From Yinghuangia elevatio (GTDB lineage: Bacteria > Actinomycetota > Actinomycetes > Streptomycetales > Streptomycetaceae), in the NCBI RefSeq assembly GCF_040649515.1, contig NZ_JBEZFP010000031.1, forward strand, positions 1-64,000: a DNA stretch of 64,000 nucleotides. The letters are read 5' to 3'. The position numbers were made by a program, and so were the translations under genes. Of the stretch, positions 1 through 8,359 are shown piece after piece. The notes below the pieces were generated by a model. The model saw only the letters and a program-made list of their open reading frames with translations. It made no database searches and was not told where the DNA came from. Each line of letters begins with the position of its first letter. The first letter of the stretch is position 1.

Positions 1-1
1 C

Positions 2-85
2 CGCTACGAACGCAAAGCCGAGCACTTCCTCGCCTTCACCGCCATCGCGTGCACCCTCATCTGCTACCGCCGACTCACCAAATGA
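2..85 (+). CDS. Transposase, C-terminal end (partial)
   Basis: Only the last 27 codons are inside the window; the gene begins to the left. The visible peptide starts RYERKAEHFLAF and ends CYRRLTK before a TGA. This pattern (RYER-K--HFLAF ... I-CYRRL-K) is the usual C-terminus of IS5/IS4-type DDE transposases in Streptomyces; the catalytic DDE residues would lie outside the window. No terminal inverted repeat could be checked because the other end is missing. The element marks the left border of this segment as a place where mobile DNA has inserted. Confidence 0.75.
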   Translation, partial: RYERKAEHFLAFTAIACTLICYRRLTK

Positions 86-328
86 GACGACGTCTAAGCC
101 GCCGACCGCCGGCCTCGAACCTCCGGCGTGGCCTGTGCGCGCCGCCGCGGTCCCCACGCGGCCCGCTCCTCCGGAACGCCCGCTTCCCCTGACCGTCGCC
201 AACTCCCTTGCCCGGCCGTGTGCTTCGCGCGCCCCCCGGAAACGGCTTGGCGGGAGCGCCCCGGCCCCGCAAGACTCGTCTACTCAACTTTCATATGCGA
301 TCACAAGGGTTGTTTGGGGGGTGATCGG

Positions 329-2377
329 GTGAGTTTCGTTTCCGACAAAAGCCGCGGTCGAGGCATGCCCTGGCGTGGTCGACGCCGCCGGGACCGGGCG
401 GCCGAAGCCATCGCGGCAGGCGTCGCGTCAGGCCAGGAACTCTTCGGCGGCAACCTTGAGATGGACCACGCGTACTACCGGCACAACACCGCCCACCTCG
501 AACTCACGCTGCTCGACACGTTCCGCCAACTCCCGCGCCTGGTGGCGCAGTCCGTACGCCTCGCCTGGCAGGCGGACCGCTCGGCGATGCTCATGGTCGC
601 CGCCGCGGAACTGGGGCAGGGCCTGACAAGCGCGTTCAGCCTGCTGGCCACAAACCAGGTCCTCGTCGGCCTCTTCGCCCAGGGACCCACGCCCGACCGG
701 GTACGCAACGCGCTCCCCGCGCTCGTCGCCGTCGCCATCTCGGGCGCTCTGACCGCGGTCCTGCATGCGGTCTCCACAGTCGCCGCGGGCCGCCTCGAAC
801 CGAAGGTCGAACGGGCCGCCGAGGTCACCCTGATGACCAAAGTGGCCCGCGTGGAGATGCGCACGCTCGAGGACGGCGACTTCAAACGCCTTCTGCAGTC
901 CGCCGCTTGGGGCACCGACGCGTCCCGCCGGATGATCGGGCACAGCGTCGGCATCGTGAACGCGCTGATCTCGCTCGCCGCCGCCAGCGCGGTCCTCACC
1001 GTCCTGCACCCGATCCTGCTCCCCCTCCTGATCCTGATCACGCTCCCCCAGGCGTGGGGTGCCGTACGCGACGCCCGCCGCCGCTACCGCTCGACGCAGG
1101 CGTGGATCGACCACGGACGCCAGCAGTCCGAGCTGTCATGGCACCTGAAGGACCGCAACTCCGCGCAGGAAGTCCGCGTGCACGGCGTCGGCGCGTACCT
1201 TTTGCACCACTACCGCCGGATGGCGGCCGCCCGCGAGGCCGAGGAGACGCGCCTCGCGCGGGCCGAGGCGGTCACCGGCCTGGCCTCGTCGTCGCTCTCC
1301 GGCCTGGCGTCACTGCTGACGTACGCGGTCCTCGGCTGGCTCGTGCTCTCCGGCCGCACCGACCTCGCCGCGTCGGGCACCGCCGTGCTCGCCATCCGCA
1401 CCGGCACCGGCGGACTGTCGCGCCTGGTCACGGAGGTCCAGGCAACGTACCGGCAGAGCCTCTACCTCGCGGACTACGAACGCGCCTGCCACCTGTGCGA
1501 CAAGCACGCGATCCCCGAAGGCGGCACCCCCGTCGAGGACTTCCCGGCGCGCATCACCGTCGAGAACGTCTCGTACACCTACCCGGACCGCGAGAAGCCG
1601 GCGATCGACGGCGTCTCCCTCACCCTGGACCGCGGCGAGATCATCGCCCTGGTCGGCGAGAACGGCTCCGGCAAGACCACCCTCGCCAAGCTCATCGCCG
1701 GGCTCTATCGCCCGGACGACGGCCGGATCCTGTGGGACGGCACCGACGACAACGACCTGAACCGCGACGACCTCTTCTCCCAAGTCGCCCTGGTGTCCCA
1801 GTCGTTCACCGAGTGGCCGTTCACGGCGGCGGCCAACATCACCATCGGCCGCCCCCGCACGTCGCCCGCGCAACCCGGCCGGCCGAAGCCGCGGCCGGGG
1901 TTCCCCGACGCCCGGCTGACGTCCGCCGCCGAGTACGCCGAAGCGGACAGCGTCATCGACGAACTCCCCAAGGGCTGGGGAACGTTGCTCGACCGCTCCT
2001 ACGTCGGCGGGGTGGCCCTGTCCGGCGGCCAGTGGCAACGCCTCGTCCTCGCCCGGGCCCGCTACCGCGACGCGGCGCTCATCATCGCCGACGAACCCAC
2101 CTCGGCCCTTGACGCGCGTTCCGAGATCGCCGCCTTCGCCAAGATCCGCTCCCTGGCCGACGCGGGCCAGACCGTCATCCTGATCACCCACCGCCTGGCC
2201 AGCACCCGGCTGGCGGACAAGATCTACGTCCTCGACCACGGCCGCCTCATCGAACACGGCAACCACAGCACCCTGATGCACGCCAACGGCGCCTACGCCG
2301 ACATGTACACCCTCCAGGCCGCCCAATACGCCACGCCCCCGGACGCGGAATCCGAGGCATCCCGGAATCTCCCGTGA
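329..2377 (+). CDS. ABC transporter, fused permease/ATPase (exporter half-transporter)
   Basis: Predicted inner-membrane exporter subunit of 682 aa, with a hydrophobic membrane domain (about residues 90-400) followed by an ATP-binding domain. In the latter I see Walker A GENGSGKTT (about 442-450), signature LSGGQWQR (about 564) and Walker B LIIADEPTSALD (about 583), then the H-loop ITHRLAS. Such proteins usually dimerise to export peptides, lipids or drugs; the substrate cannot be told here. The GTG at 329 follows a G-rich stretch; ATG 365 is an alternative start. An in-frame open stretch extends upstream to 128 but lacks a sensible ribosome site. The gene stands alone, after the transposase tail. 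Confidence 0.88.
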   Translation: MSFVSDKSRGRGMPWRGRRRRDRAAEAIAAGVASGQELFGGNLEMDHAYYRHNTAHLELTLLDTFRQLPRLVAQSVRLAWQADRSAMLMVAAAELGQGLTSAFSLLATNQVLVGLFAQGPTPDRVRNALPALVAVAISGALTAVLHAVSTVAAGRLEPKVERAAEVTLMTKVARVEMRTLEDGDFKRLLQSAAWGTDASRRMIGHSVGIVNALISLAAASAVLTVLHPILLPLLILITLPQAWGAVRDARRRYRSTQAWIDHGRQQSELSWHLKDRNSAQEVRVHGVGAYLLHHYRRMAAAREAEETRLARAEAVTGLASSSLSGLASLLTYAVLGWLVLSGRTDLAASGTAVLAIRTGTGGLSRLVTEVQATYRQSLYLADYERACHLCDKHAIPEGGTPVEDFPARITVENVSYTYPDREKPAIDGVSLTLDRGEIIALVGENGSGKTTLAKLIAGLYRPDDGRILWDGTDDNDLNRDDLFSQVALVSQSFTEWPFTAAANITIGRPRTSPAQPGRPKPRPGFPDARLTSAAEYAEADSVIDELPKGWGTLLDRSYVGGVALSGGQWQRLVLARARYRDAALIIADEPTSALDARSEIAAFAKIRSLADAGQTVILITHRLASTRLADKIYVLDHGRLIEHGNHSTLMHANGAYADMYTLQAAQYATPPDAESEASRNLP

Positions 2378-2676
2378 ACAAGCGTCCAGGAAGTCGGGCC
2401 ATCGTCGAAAGCTTCTCGGGGAGAGCGAAGAGGTCGATCCGGCTCGCGCTCCGGGCCCGACCGTCCGGGGCGGCTGTCGCCAAGTAGAGCAGGGCCGTCC
2501 CGAAACGGAAGACAGCAGCCACCACCCCTCCGCGCCGGTGGCAAGCCATGCGACGACCGGAAGTTGGTCCTCGACTCCAGGTGAGGGCACCGGCTGTTCC
2601 TTCCGCTCTCCTTTCAGGTCGGGGTGACGGCGTCTCTAGAGTGGCGCTGGATTGTCGGTGGACGTGGGGAGCGAGA

Positions 2677-3513
2677 GTGTTTGATCCGGTTGGAGAGGAT
2701 CCGCCGCTGGGGCTTGCGCCGCCGGCTTGGGCAGGCGGCGTCGTACTGGAGAGCGCGGGCGTGCCGCTCGCGGGGATGCTGCATGTGCCCGGCGGGCCGG
2801 GGCCGCATCCGGTTGTGGTGCTGTGCCACGGATTTCCGGGGAACGAGCGGAACTTCGACCTGGCGCACGCACTGAGCCGTGCGGGGTACGCGGCGCTGGT
2901 GTTCCACTATCGCGGCTCGTGGGGCATGGGCGGCACCTGGACGTGGCAGAACGTCCAGGAGGACGCCGCGAACGTGGTGGCCGCGGTGCGGGCGGCGGAC
3001 TTCGCGGCCAAACACCGACTGGATGCGGGGCGGGTGGCACTGGTCGGGCACAGTCTCGGTGGGTTCACGGCGTTGCGGACCGCCGCGGCGGATCCGGCGG
3101 TACGGGCGGTCGCGTCGGTCGCGGCGTTCGACTTCGGGATCGTGCCGGCGGCGGTACGCGGCAACGCGCAGGCCCGGGCGATGCTGGTGGCGGCGTTCCA
3201 GGAGTCCGTGCTGCCGCTGTCCGGGACGAGCGGTGAGGCGCTGGTCGCGGAGTTGGAGGGGCTTGCGGAGGACTGGGGGCTGGCCTCGTTGGCGCCGCGG
3301 CTCGCGGGGCGTCCCGTGTTGCTGGTGGCGGCGGAGCGGGACACAGCCGCGGAGCCGGAGGCCCATCACGTACCGGTGGTGAAGGCGTACGAGGAGTTCC
3401 CGGTGGCGGGGCTCGAGCACCTGGTGATGCCGACCGACCATGGGTTCGCCGACCACCGGATCGCCTTGACGCGGGTGGTGATCGGCTTCCTGGGTCGGAG
3501 TGTGCCGGTGTAG
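2677..3513 (+). CDS. Alpha/beta hydrolase
   Basis: A 278-aa serine hydrolase of the alpha/beta fold, related to small esterases and dienelactone-hydrolase-like enzymes. The oxyanion-hole HGFPGN (about residue 51), nucleophile elbow GHSLGG (about 123), an acid in the segment ERDTAAEPE (about 220) and the catalytic His in TDHGFADH (about 255) are all present, so it should be active. The GTG at 2677 is preceded by GGGGAGCGAG at good spacing, which favours it over longer frames starting at 2548. No signal peptide is visible, so it is probably cytoplasmic. Substrate unknown. The 299 bases before it (2378-2676) show nothing I can support. Confidence 0.85.
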   Translation: MFDPVGEDPPLGLAPPAWAGGVVLESAGVPLAGMLHVPGGPGPHPVVVLCHGFPGNERNFDLAHALSRAGYAALVFHYRGSWGMGGTWTWQNVQEDAANVVAAVRAADFAAKHRLDAGRVALVGHSLGGFTALRTAAADPAVRAVASVAAFDFGIVPAAVRGNAQARAMLVAAFQESVLPLSGTSGEALVAELEGLAEDWGLASLAPRLAGRPVLLVAAERDTAAEPEAHHVPVVKAYEEFPVAGLEHLVMPTDHGFADHRIALTRVVIGFLGRSVPV

Positions 3514-3552
3514 GCCCCTTGCGGGGACGGGCTCAGGCAGAAGGTGCCCAGC

Positions 3553-3573
3553 GGCACACGGCACACGGCACAC
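3553..3573 (+). repeat. Three tandem copies of GGCACAC
   Basis: A 7-base unit, GGCACAC, is repeated three times without interruption, followed by a partial GGCACC. It lies in the spacer between the alpha/beta hydrolase and the serine hydrolase. No function is suggested. Confidence 0.6.
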
Positions 3574-3690
3574 GGCACCGCCGAACGACGGAATTTGGCC
3601 GTGTCGGGGGCCGCGTGTCCAGCCCTGGCCCCGGGCGTCTTCATGCTTCCGGTGATGCCTCACGTCACTGCCTCGTCGGAAGGGCGCCGG

Positions 3691-4887
3691 ATGGGAATCG
3701 CCAAGCGGATCACCGCCAAGGGGGCGGCCGTCGCGCTCGTGACCGGGCTCGCCCTGTCGCCCGGCTCGGCGCAGGCCGGGCACGAGCACGGACCCGGGCA
3801 CGCCCCGGAGCACGGCCCGGCGAAGGGCCGTGACGCGGAACTTCGGCGGGAATTGGCCGAGTTGACCGCACTGCCGGACGGTCCGCCCGGAGTGATCGCG
3901 GTGCTGCGCGAGGACGGGCGGACGAAGGTCTATCAGGCCGGCGTCTCCGAGGTGGGCACGATGCGTCCGCCCATGCCGGACGACTTCATGCGGCTGGCGA
4001 GCGCCTCGAAGGCGTACAGCGGCGCGGTCGCGCTGTCGCTCGTCCGCTGCGGTCTCCTCGACCTCGACGACACGCTCGCGCGGCGGCTGCCGCAACTGCC
4101 GCCGGCCTGGGGCGCGGTCACTCTGCGGCAGTTGCTCAACCACACCAGCGGCCTGCCGGACTTCAGCGCGGCCCAGGCGTTCCGCGACATCATCATCGCC
4201 GACCCGCACCATGTGTTCGACTCGCAGCGCCTGCTCGACTTCGTGGCCGACAAGCCGCTCAACTTCCCGGCCGGGAGCCGGTACGAGTACTCCAACTCGG
4301 ACAACATCGCCGTCGCGCTGATGGCCGAGGCGGCGACCGGACAGCGGTACGAGGACCTGCTCGCCTCGCAGGTCCTCCGCCCCCTCGGCCTGGAGCGCAC
4401 GAGTCTGCCGTCCGGGTTCGAGATGGACGAGCCGTACATCCACGGCTATGTCGTGGACCCGCCCGACGCCCCCGAGGACGTCAGCGAACTCTTCGGCATG
4501 TCGGGCGTCTGGGCATCCGGTGCGATCACGTCGACGCCGCGCGAGACCGGTGCGTTCATGCGCGCGTGGGCGAGCGGGCGGCTGTCCGGGCCCGAGGCGT
4601 ACGCGCAGCAGACCACCTTTGTCGAAGGCGGCGCCTCCGAACCGGCCGGTCCCGGGCGCAATGACGCCGGTCTGGGCATGTTCCGCTACACGACCCGCTG
4701 CGGCGTCATGTACGGGCACACCGGCAACACCGCCGGGTACACCCAACTGGCCGCCTCCACGCCCGACGGCCGGCGCTCGCTGACCTTCTCCGTCAGCGTC
4801 CAGGTCAACAAGACCGCGAACCCGGTGCTGCTGGAGCGTCTGCGTTCCGTACAGGAGGACTTCGTCTGCGCCCTGCTGCGCGACTGA
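3691..4887 (+). CDS. Secreted serine hydrolase, class C beta-lactamase/DD-peptidase family (S12)
   Basis: A 398-aa exported protein with a cleavable signal (MGIAKRITAKG..., hydrophobic to SAQA about residue 27), followed by a His-rich linker GHEHGPGHAPEHG. All three family motifs can be read: SASK (about 101-104, nucleophile Ser and general-base Lys), YSN in YEYSNSDN (about 200), and HTG in YGHTGNTAGY (about 342, equivalent of KTG). Family members hydrolyse D-Ala-D-Ala peptides, esters or beta-lactams. ATG 3691 follows GGAAGGG at a normal distance; an upstream ATG at 3643 lacks this. It is a single gene, convergent with the next one. Confidence 0.87.
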   Translation: MGIAKRITAKGAAVALVTGLALSPGSAQAGHEHGPGHAPEHGPAKGRDAELRRELAELTALPDGPPGVIAVLREDGRTKVYQAGVSEVGTMRPPMPDDFMRLASASKAYSGAVALSLVRCGLLDLDDTLARRLPQLPPAWGAVTLRQLLNHTSGLPDFSAAQAFRDIIIADPHHVFDSQRLLDFVADKPLNFPAGSRYEYSNSDNIAVALMAEAATGQRYEDLLASQVLRPLGLERTSLPSGFEMDEPYIHGYVVDPPDAPEDVSELFGMSGVWASGAITSTPRETGAFMRAWASGRLSGPEAYAQQTTFVEGGASEPAGPGRNDAGLGMFRYTTRCGVMYGHTGNTAGYTQLAASTPDGRRSLTFSVSVQVNKTANPVLLERLRSVQEDFVCALLRD

Positions 4888-5062
4888 CACCGCACACACC
4901 TCGGGTCCCCAAGCCGATCAGGTCGGAAGGCGCGCCAAGCCGCGCCCGCAAAGTGATCGGAGCCAGTGGAGTGTTGCGGGAAGGGGGAAGTGCCGTCGGC
5001 GCCGCCGACCAAGCCCCTGCACCGTCGGCCCGTCGGCGGCGCCTACCCGTCGAGGACCGCCT

Positions 5063-6250
5063 TCACGCGGCGGCGGTGAACATCAGCGTACGCAGGTGCT
5101 CAGGTGCGCCCGGCCCCTCGACCCACCCGTTCGCGGCGACCGTGAGGCGGCCGTTCGCGTACCCGATCGCACCCGGCTGCTGGAGCTCGGTGCCCGAGTC
5201 CGGCAGGTCCAGGCGCCGCCAGTGGCCTCCGTCGAACCGGTGCACCGCATACCCGTCGCGGCTCATCGTGAGTGCCGCGAGGCCGGTCCGCGTCAGGGTC
5301 GCGTCGGTGATGCGTACGCCTGCCGGGACCGGGGCCCTGGTCCAGGATCGACCGTCGAAATGCCAGGCAAGGGCGCTCTCTTCACCGTTTTCGGCATCCT
5401 GCATGAAGCCGAGCGCCCACACGTCGCCGGGGCCGCGGGAGAGCAGTGCGGTCACGCCGGCCCAGAAGCTGTTGCCCTCGAACGGCAGCGCCACGTACTT
5501 CCACGCCGTCCCGTTGAAGTGCGCCAACGGCGGCGCCTGGCCGTCACTGGCGTGTCCGGCCACCCAGACGTCGTCCGGTGCCACGGCCTTCACGGCGTCG
5601 AATCCGGTCCAGCCCAAGGCGGCGGGCGGCGGAAGCGCGGCCGTGGTCCACGTACGCCCGTCCCAATGCGTGACGATCGGCTGCTGCGGCTCGGTGCCGG
5701 GCGGCGGCTCGAACATGTCGACGGTCCCGACCGCCCACATGTCGTTCGCGGAGAGGGTGTCGACGTCCTCCAGGCGGCCGTAGTCCACCCCCGGCGGTGC
5801 GGGCGCGACCCCGGTCCGCCATACCCCGTTGGTGCCATGCGCGGTGACGAAGCCCCCGAGTGCCGGGTCGAACGTCCCGACCGCGACACCGCCGCCGGAC
5901 CCGACCGGGGCCACGTCGCGCAGTGACAGCCACGTACCTGCGGCCTTGAGCGGTTCCTGCCGCCACGTGCGGTTGCCGGCGTCCCTCGTGAAGATCGTGG
6001 GTGCGTAGCCGACGACTTCGCCGTTGTCCCGAATCCAGGTGCTGCCGGCCGCCAAGGCACCGCCGCGCCCGTCGTTCGCCACCAGGCTGTTGACGAGGGC
6101 GTCGCCCGGCTTGATCTCGGTGACCTGCCAGACGGGCAACCGGGTTGGCGCAGACTCGGCCTGCGCGGTCACGATGGTTGCCGCGCTTGCCGTCAGCCCG
6201 AGGGCCAGCGCGAGAACTACGGGACGACGGGCGAGACTTCGAGTGAACAT
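5063..6250 (-). CDS. Secreted protein with WD/beta-propeller-like repeats
   Basis: A 395-aa exported protein. ATG 6250 is preceded by a strong GGAGGAA site. The N-terminus is a signal peptide (MFTRSLARRPVVLALALGL, cleavage about AQA). The mature part contains several copies of a D-(V/M)-W-(A/V)-(V/A/L)-G motif followed by a W-DG--W segment (for example NDMWAVG, DDVWVAG, GDVWALG with HWDGRTW, HFDGRSW). This pattern is common in secreted actinobacterial proteins thought to form beta-propellers. No catalytic residues are evident; the biochemical role is unknown. It is transcribed in the same direction as the downstream TetR gene at 6359-7012, but that gene lies upstream in transcription order with a 108-base gap. 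Confidence 0.72.
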   Translation of the reverse strand: MFTRSLARRPVVLALALGLTASAATIVTAQAESAPTRLPVWQVTEIKPGDALVNSLVANDGRGGALAAGSTWIRDNGEVVGYAPTIFTRDAGNRTWRQEPLKAAGTWLSLRDVAPVGSGGGVAVGTFDPALGGFVTAHGTNGVWRTGVAPAPPGVDYGRLEDVDTLSANDMWAVGTVDMFEPPPGTEPQQPIVTHWDGRTWTTAALPPPAALGWTGFDAVKAVAPDDVWVAGHASDGQAPPLAHFNGTAWKYVALPFEGNSFWAGVTALLSRGPGDVWALGFMQDAENGEESALAWHFDGRSWTRAPVPAGVRITDATLTRTGLAALTMSRDGYAVHRFDGGHWRRLDLPDSGTELQQPGAIGYANGRLTVAANGWVEGPGAPEHLRTLMFTAAA

Positions 6251-6358
6251 GTGCAAGGTTCCTCCAGTCACAGGCGTGTCCGTGCTTTGCCTGGGACTGT
6301 CCGAGGGCGGTGGGCAGGTTCCGGGACTGTCCGATTCGCGCGCCGTCCCCGGACGCGC

Positions 6359-7012
6359 TCACGTGTCGGGGGACTCCGCCGCCCCGGGCGCCGCGTATGC
6401 CCGCAGGAAGGTGTCCACGCCCGCGGCCGCGATCGCCCGGGTCTCGGCCGCCGCGACCTTGCGCGTACCCAGTCGCGAACGCGCGTCCAGGGGGCCGGTC
6501 AGCAGAGCGAGGAACTGCTCGGCGGCGCGCGCCGGATCGCAGGAGCGCAGACGGCCCGCCAGCGACAGCCGCGCGAACCGGTCCGCGACGGCCTCGGCGA
6601 TCTGGCACGATGTGCGCTCTTGAACGGTGTCGAGCAGTTCCGGGAACTGCCCGACCTGCCCGAACGTGAGTCGCCGCAGCGCCCGGGAGCGCTCGTCGCA
6701 GCACACCCGCAGCATGCGGAACGCCACGTCCTCCAGCGCCGCCCGCAGGTCGTCGCCGGGGTCCCGCAGGCGGTCGACGATCGCAAGGTTCTCCGCGGCC
6801 ACCTCGTCGGCCGCGGCCGCCATCGCGTGCCGGAAGAGGTTCTCCTTGTCGTGGAGGTGGCTGTAGACGGTCGGCTTGGCCACTCCGGCCTCGTCGGCGA
6901 TCTCCTGGACGCCCGCCCGCGCGTACCCCTGGCGGGCGAAGACCGTGAACGCCGCGGCCAGAATCGCCTCCCGCTTGTCGATTCGCCCCCGTGACACCGT
7001 CGTCTCCCGCAT
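6359..7012 (-). CDS. TetR-family transcriptional regulator
   Basis: A 217-aa regulator. The helix-turn-helix is at about residues 12-58 (DKREAILAAAFTVFARQGY ... IADEAGVAKPTVYSHLHDKE), typical of TetR/AcrR. The C-terminal ligand domain resembles the YbiH/AefR-like group (residues RALRRLTFGQ..., then FARLSLAGRL). ATG 7012 is chosen because the HTH starts soon after; the frame is open upstream to 7150 but would run through the operator region. It is divergent from the Dabb gene at 7154. Two near-identical palindromes lie between the two genes, so autoregulation and control of the neighbour are likely. The secreted protein gene at 5063-6250 could be co-transcribed. Confidence 0.85.
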   Translation of the reverse strand: MRETTVSRGRIDKREAILAAAFTVFARQGYARAGVQEIADEAGVAKPTVYSHLHDKENLFRHAMAAAADEVAAENLAIVDRLRDPGDDLRAALEDVAFRMLRVCCDERSRALRRLTFGQVGQFPELLDTVQERTSCQIAEAVADRFARLSLAGRLRSCDPARAAEQFLALLTGPLDARSRLGTRKVAAAETRAIAAAGVDTFLRAYAAPGAAESPDT

Positions 7013-7040
7013 GGCGACAGCATAGCGTCCCGTCCTCCTG

Positions 7041-7060
7041 ATTGAACGCACTGGTTCAAT
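7041..7060. promoter_or_regulatory. Predicted TetR operator, copy 1
   Basis: Perfect 7-bp arms ATTGAAC and GTTCAAT flank six bases. Read on the minus strand, it matches copy 2 at 7102-7121 in 17 of 20 positions. It sits 29 bases upstream of the TetR start, where binding would block its promoter. Confidence 0.65.
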
Positions 7061-7101
7061 CTTCCGGTCGCACTTGACCAATGACCCGATGGGGCAGTCA
7101 A

Positions 7102-7121
7102 AATGAACCAACGCGTTCAAT
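7102..7121. promoter_or_regulatory. Predicted TetR operator, copy 2
   Basis: The sequence AATGAACCAACGCGTTCAAT has TGAAC/GTTCA half-sites with the same spacing as copy 1. It lies 32 bases before the Dabb gene start, consistent with repression of that gene by the divergent TetR protein. Confidence 0.62.
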
Positions 7122-7153
7122 AGACGCGTCGAAGGCACCCGGGAGGGCAATCG

Positions 7154-7543
7154 ATGATCGTCAACATCCTGCGTTTCGGCTTCAAGGACGGGACCCCGGC
7201 GGACGTGCGCGCCGACGTCCTGGCGGCGATGCGCCGTACCGCATCAGTCCCGTCGGTGTCCTTCGCGACCGTCGGCCGGGACCTGGGCGATCCGGCGGAG
7301 GGCTACACCCACGCGTACTGCGTGGGCGTCGAGGACCTGGCCGCACTGGAGGAGTACATGCACGACCCTGTGCACCTCGACGGCGACCCCGGGATTCTGC
7401 CCCATCTCGCCCGGCTCGCCCAGGTCCGCCTGTCCGACGACCCCGCGCCCGACCTGGGAGAAAGGATCCTGGCCATGCACCTCGCCAAGGTCGCCAAGTA
7501 CCCCGACTGGGGCCTGCTCCTCGACGCCATCCCCAACCACTAG
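7154..7543 (+). CDS. Dabb-domain (stress-responsive A/B barrel) protein
   Basis: A 129-aa protein resembling dimeric alpha/beta-barrel (Dabb) proteins: an N-terminal strand with conserved F/R residues (VNILRFGFKDG), then the segment VGVEDLAALEEYMHDPVHLD, matching the family pattern -F-s--al--Y--hp-H. Members include small stress proteins, cyclases and monooxygenase-like folds; the actual reaction is unknown. GGGAGGG at 7140-7146 gives a strong ribosome site for ATG 7154. Its stop overlaps the stop of the convergent TetR gene: the palindrome CTAG at 7540-7543 supplies TAG to both genes. Predicted operators upstream suggest TetR repression. Confidence 0.78.
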   Translation: MIVNILRFGFKDGTPADVRADVLAAMRRTASVPSVSFATVGRDLGDPAEGYTHAYCVGVEDLAALEEYMHDPVHLDGDPGILPHLARLAQVRLSDDPAPDLGERILAMHLAKVAKYPDWGLLLDAIPNH

Positions 7544-8265
7544 GCGTTCGCACCGTCGCCGGGGTCGCCGGTGCCGTCCGGGCGCAGGAGGCCCCTGAGC
7601 ACGCCGGTCACGATGCGCGCGAAGAGTCGGTCCACCGATTCCGAGTCCTGCCCTTGGTCCGCGAACGCGGCGGCGAGATGGGGGTGTCGGCCCTCGGCGG
7701 CCACGTGCGTGAGGTAGGCCGCCTGGGCCCGCTGCCACTCCGGGATCGTCCGGCCGCCGCGGGCCTGGGCCACCTCGGTACGCGTGAGCGCCGACACGAC
7801 CGCGCTCAGCACCGCGACGGCCTCCAGCTTGTCCCGGGTCGGCACGTCCAGCCCGGCGACGGCGCCGAGGGCGTGTTCGAGGAAGGCGACCGTGCTCGGC
7901 CCGAGGGGTGTCCGGGTCGCGGTCGCGTCGAGCAGCCACGTGTGTGCGAGGGTGATGCGGCGGCTTTCCCGGGCCAAGGCGAGGAGGTCGTCGAGCCAGG
8001 CGCCGGTGAGTTCCGGATACCGGATCTCGGCGTGCGCGCGGTCGACCATCAGTTCCACGAGTTCCTCGCGCGTGGCGATGTAGCGGTACAGCGATGCCGG
8101 GCCCGCGCCCAGGGCGTCGGCGACGGCCCGCATGGTGACGGCTGCGAGGCCCTGGGCGTCGGCGAGCGCGACCCCGGCCGCGGCCAGGGCGTCGCGGTCG
8201 TAGCCGGGTGCCGGGCCGCGCGAGGCGCGTTCCGGACGGAGCCAGATGCTGTCGGCGGCGGCCAC
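7540..8265 (-). CDS. TetR-family transcriptional regulator
   Basis: A 241-aa regulator. The HTH is at about residues 20-65 (YDRDALAAAGVALADAQGL ... VADALGAGPASLYRYIATRE), with the characteristic SLYRY recognition helix. It also has a TetR class-C-like C-terminal domain (helix ELVELMVDRAHAE and an effector pocket with many Ala/Leu). GTG 8265 is preceded by GAGGAGGCG, which decides the start. It is divergent from the alpha/beta hydrolase at 8360 with a 94-base spacer holding a perfect inverted repeat, so it probably regulates itself and that hydrolase in response to a small lipophilic ligand. Confidence 0.84.
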   Translation of the reverse strand: MAAADSIWLRPERASRGPAPGYDRDALAAAGVALADAQGLAAVTMRAVADALGAGPASLYRYIATREELVELMVDRAHAEIRYPELTGAWLDDLLALARESRRITLAHTWLLDATATRTPLGPSTVAFLEHALGAVAGLDVPTRDKLEAVAVLSAVVSALTRTEVAQARGGRTIPEWQRAQAAYLTHVAAEGRHPHLAAAFADQGQDSESVDRLFARIVTGVLRGLLRPDGTGDPGDGANA

Positions 8266-8317
8266 GGCACACGCCTCCTCTTTCTGCGAACGGTGTATGC
8301 AGTACGGTAGTGCCCAG

Positions 8318-8342
8318 AAACTGCGAACAATGATCGCAGTTT
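8318..8342. promoter_or_regulatory. Predicted TetR operator: inverted repeat AAACTGCG-N9-CGCAGTTT
   Basis: Perfect 8-bp arms (8318-8325 and 8335-8342) in the divergent promoter region between the TetR gene (start 8265) and the hydrolase (start 8360). It ends just upstream of the hydrolase ribosome site GAAAGGAG, so binding would block transcription or its early elongation. Confidence 0.66.
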
Positions 8343-8359
8343 GTCGAAAGGAGTACGCC

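Noticed and set aside
128..328. N-terminal extension of the ABC transporter to 128
   Set aside because: The extra 67 residues are Arg/Pro-rich with no similarity pattern and no ribosome site; GTG 329 fits better.
2378..2676. Small minus-strand frame beginning MACHRRGGVVAA
   Set aside because: No ribosome site, no recognisable family and biased composition; likely a chance frame.
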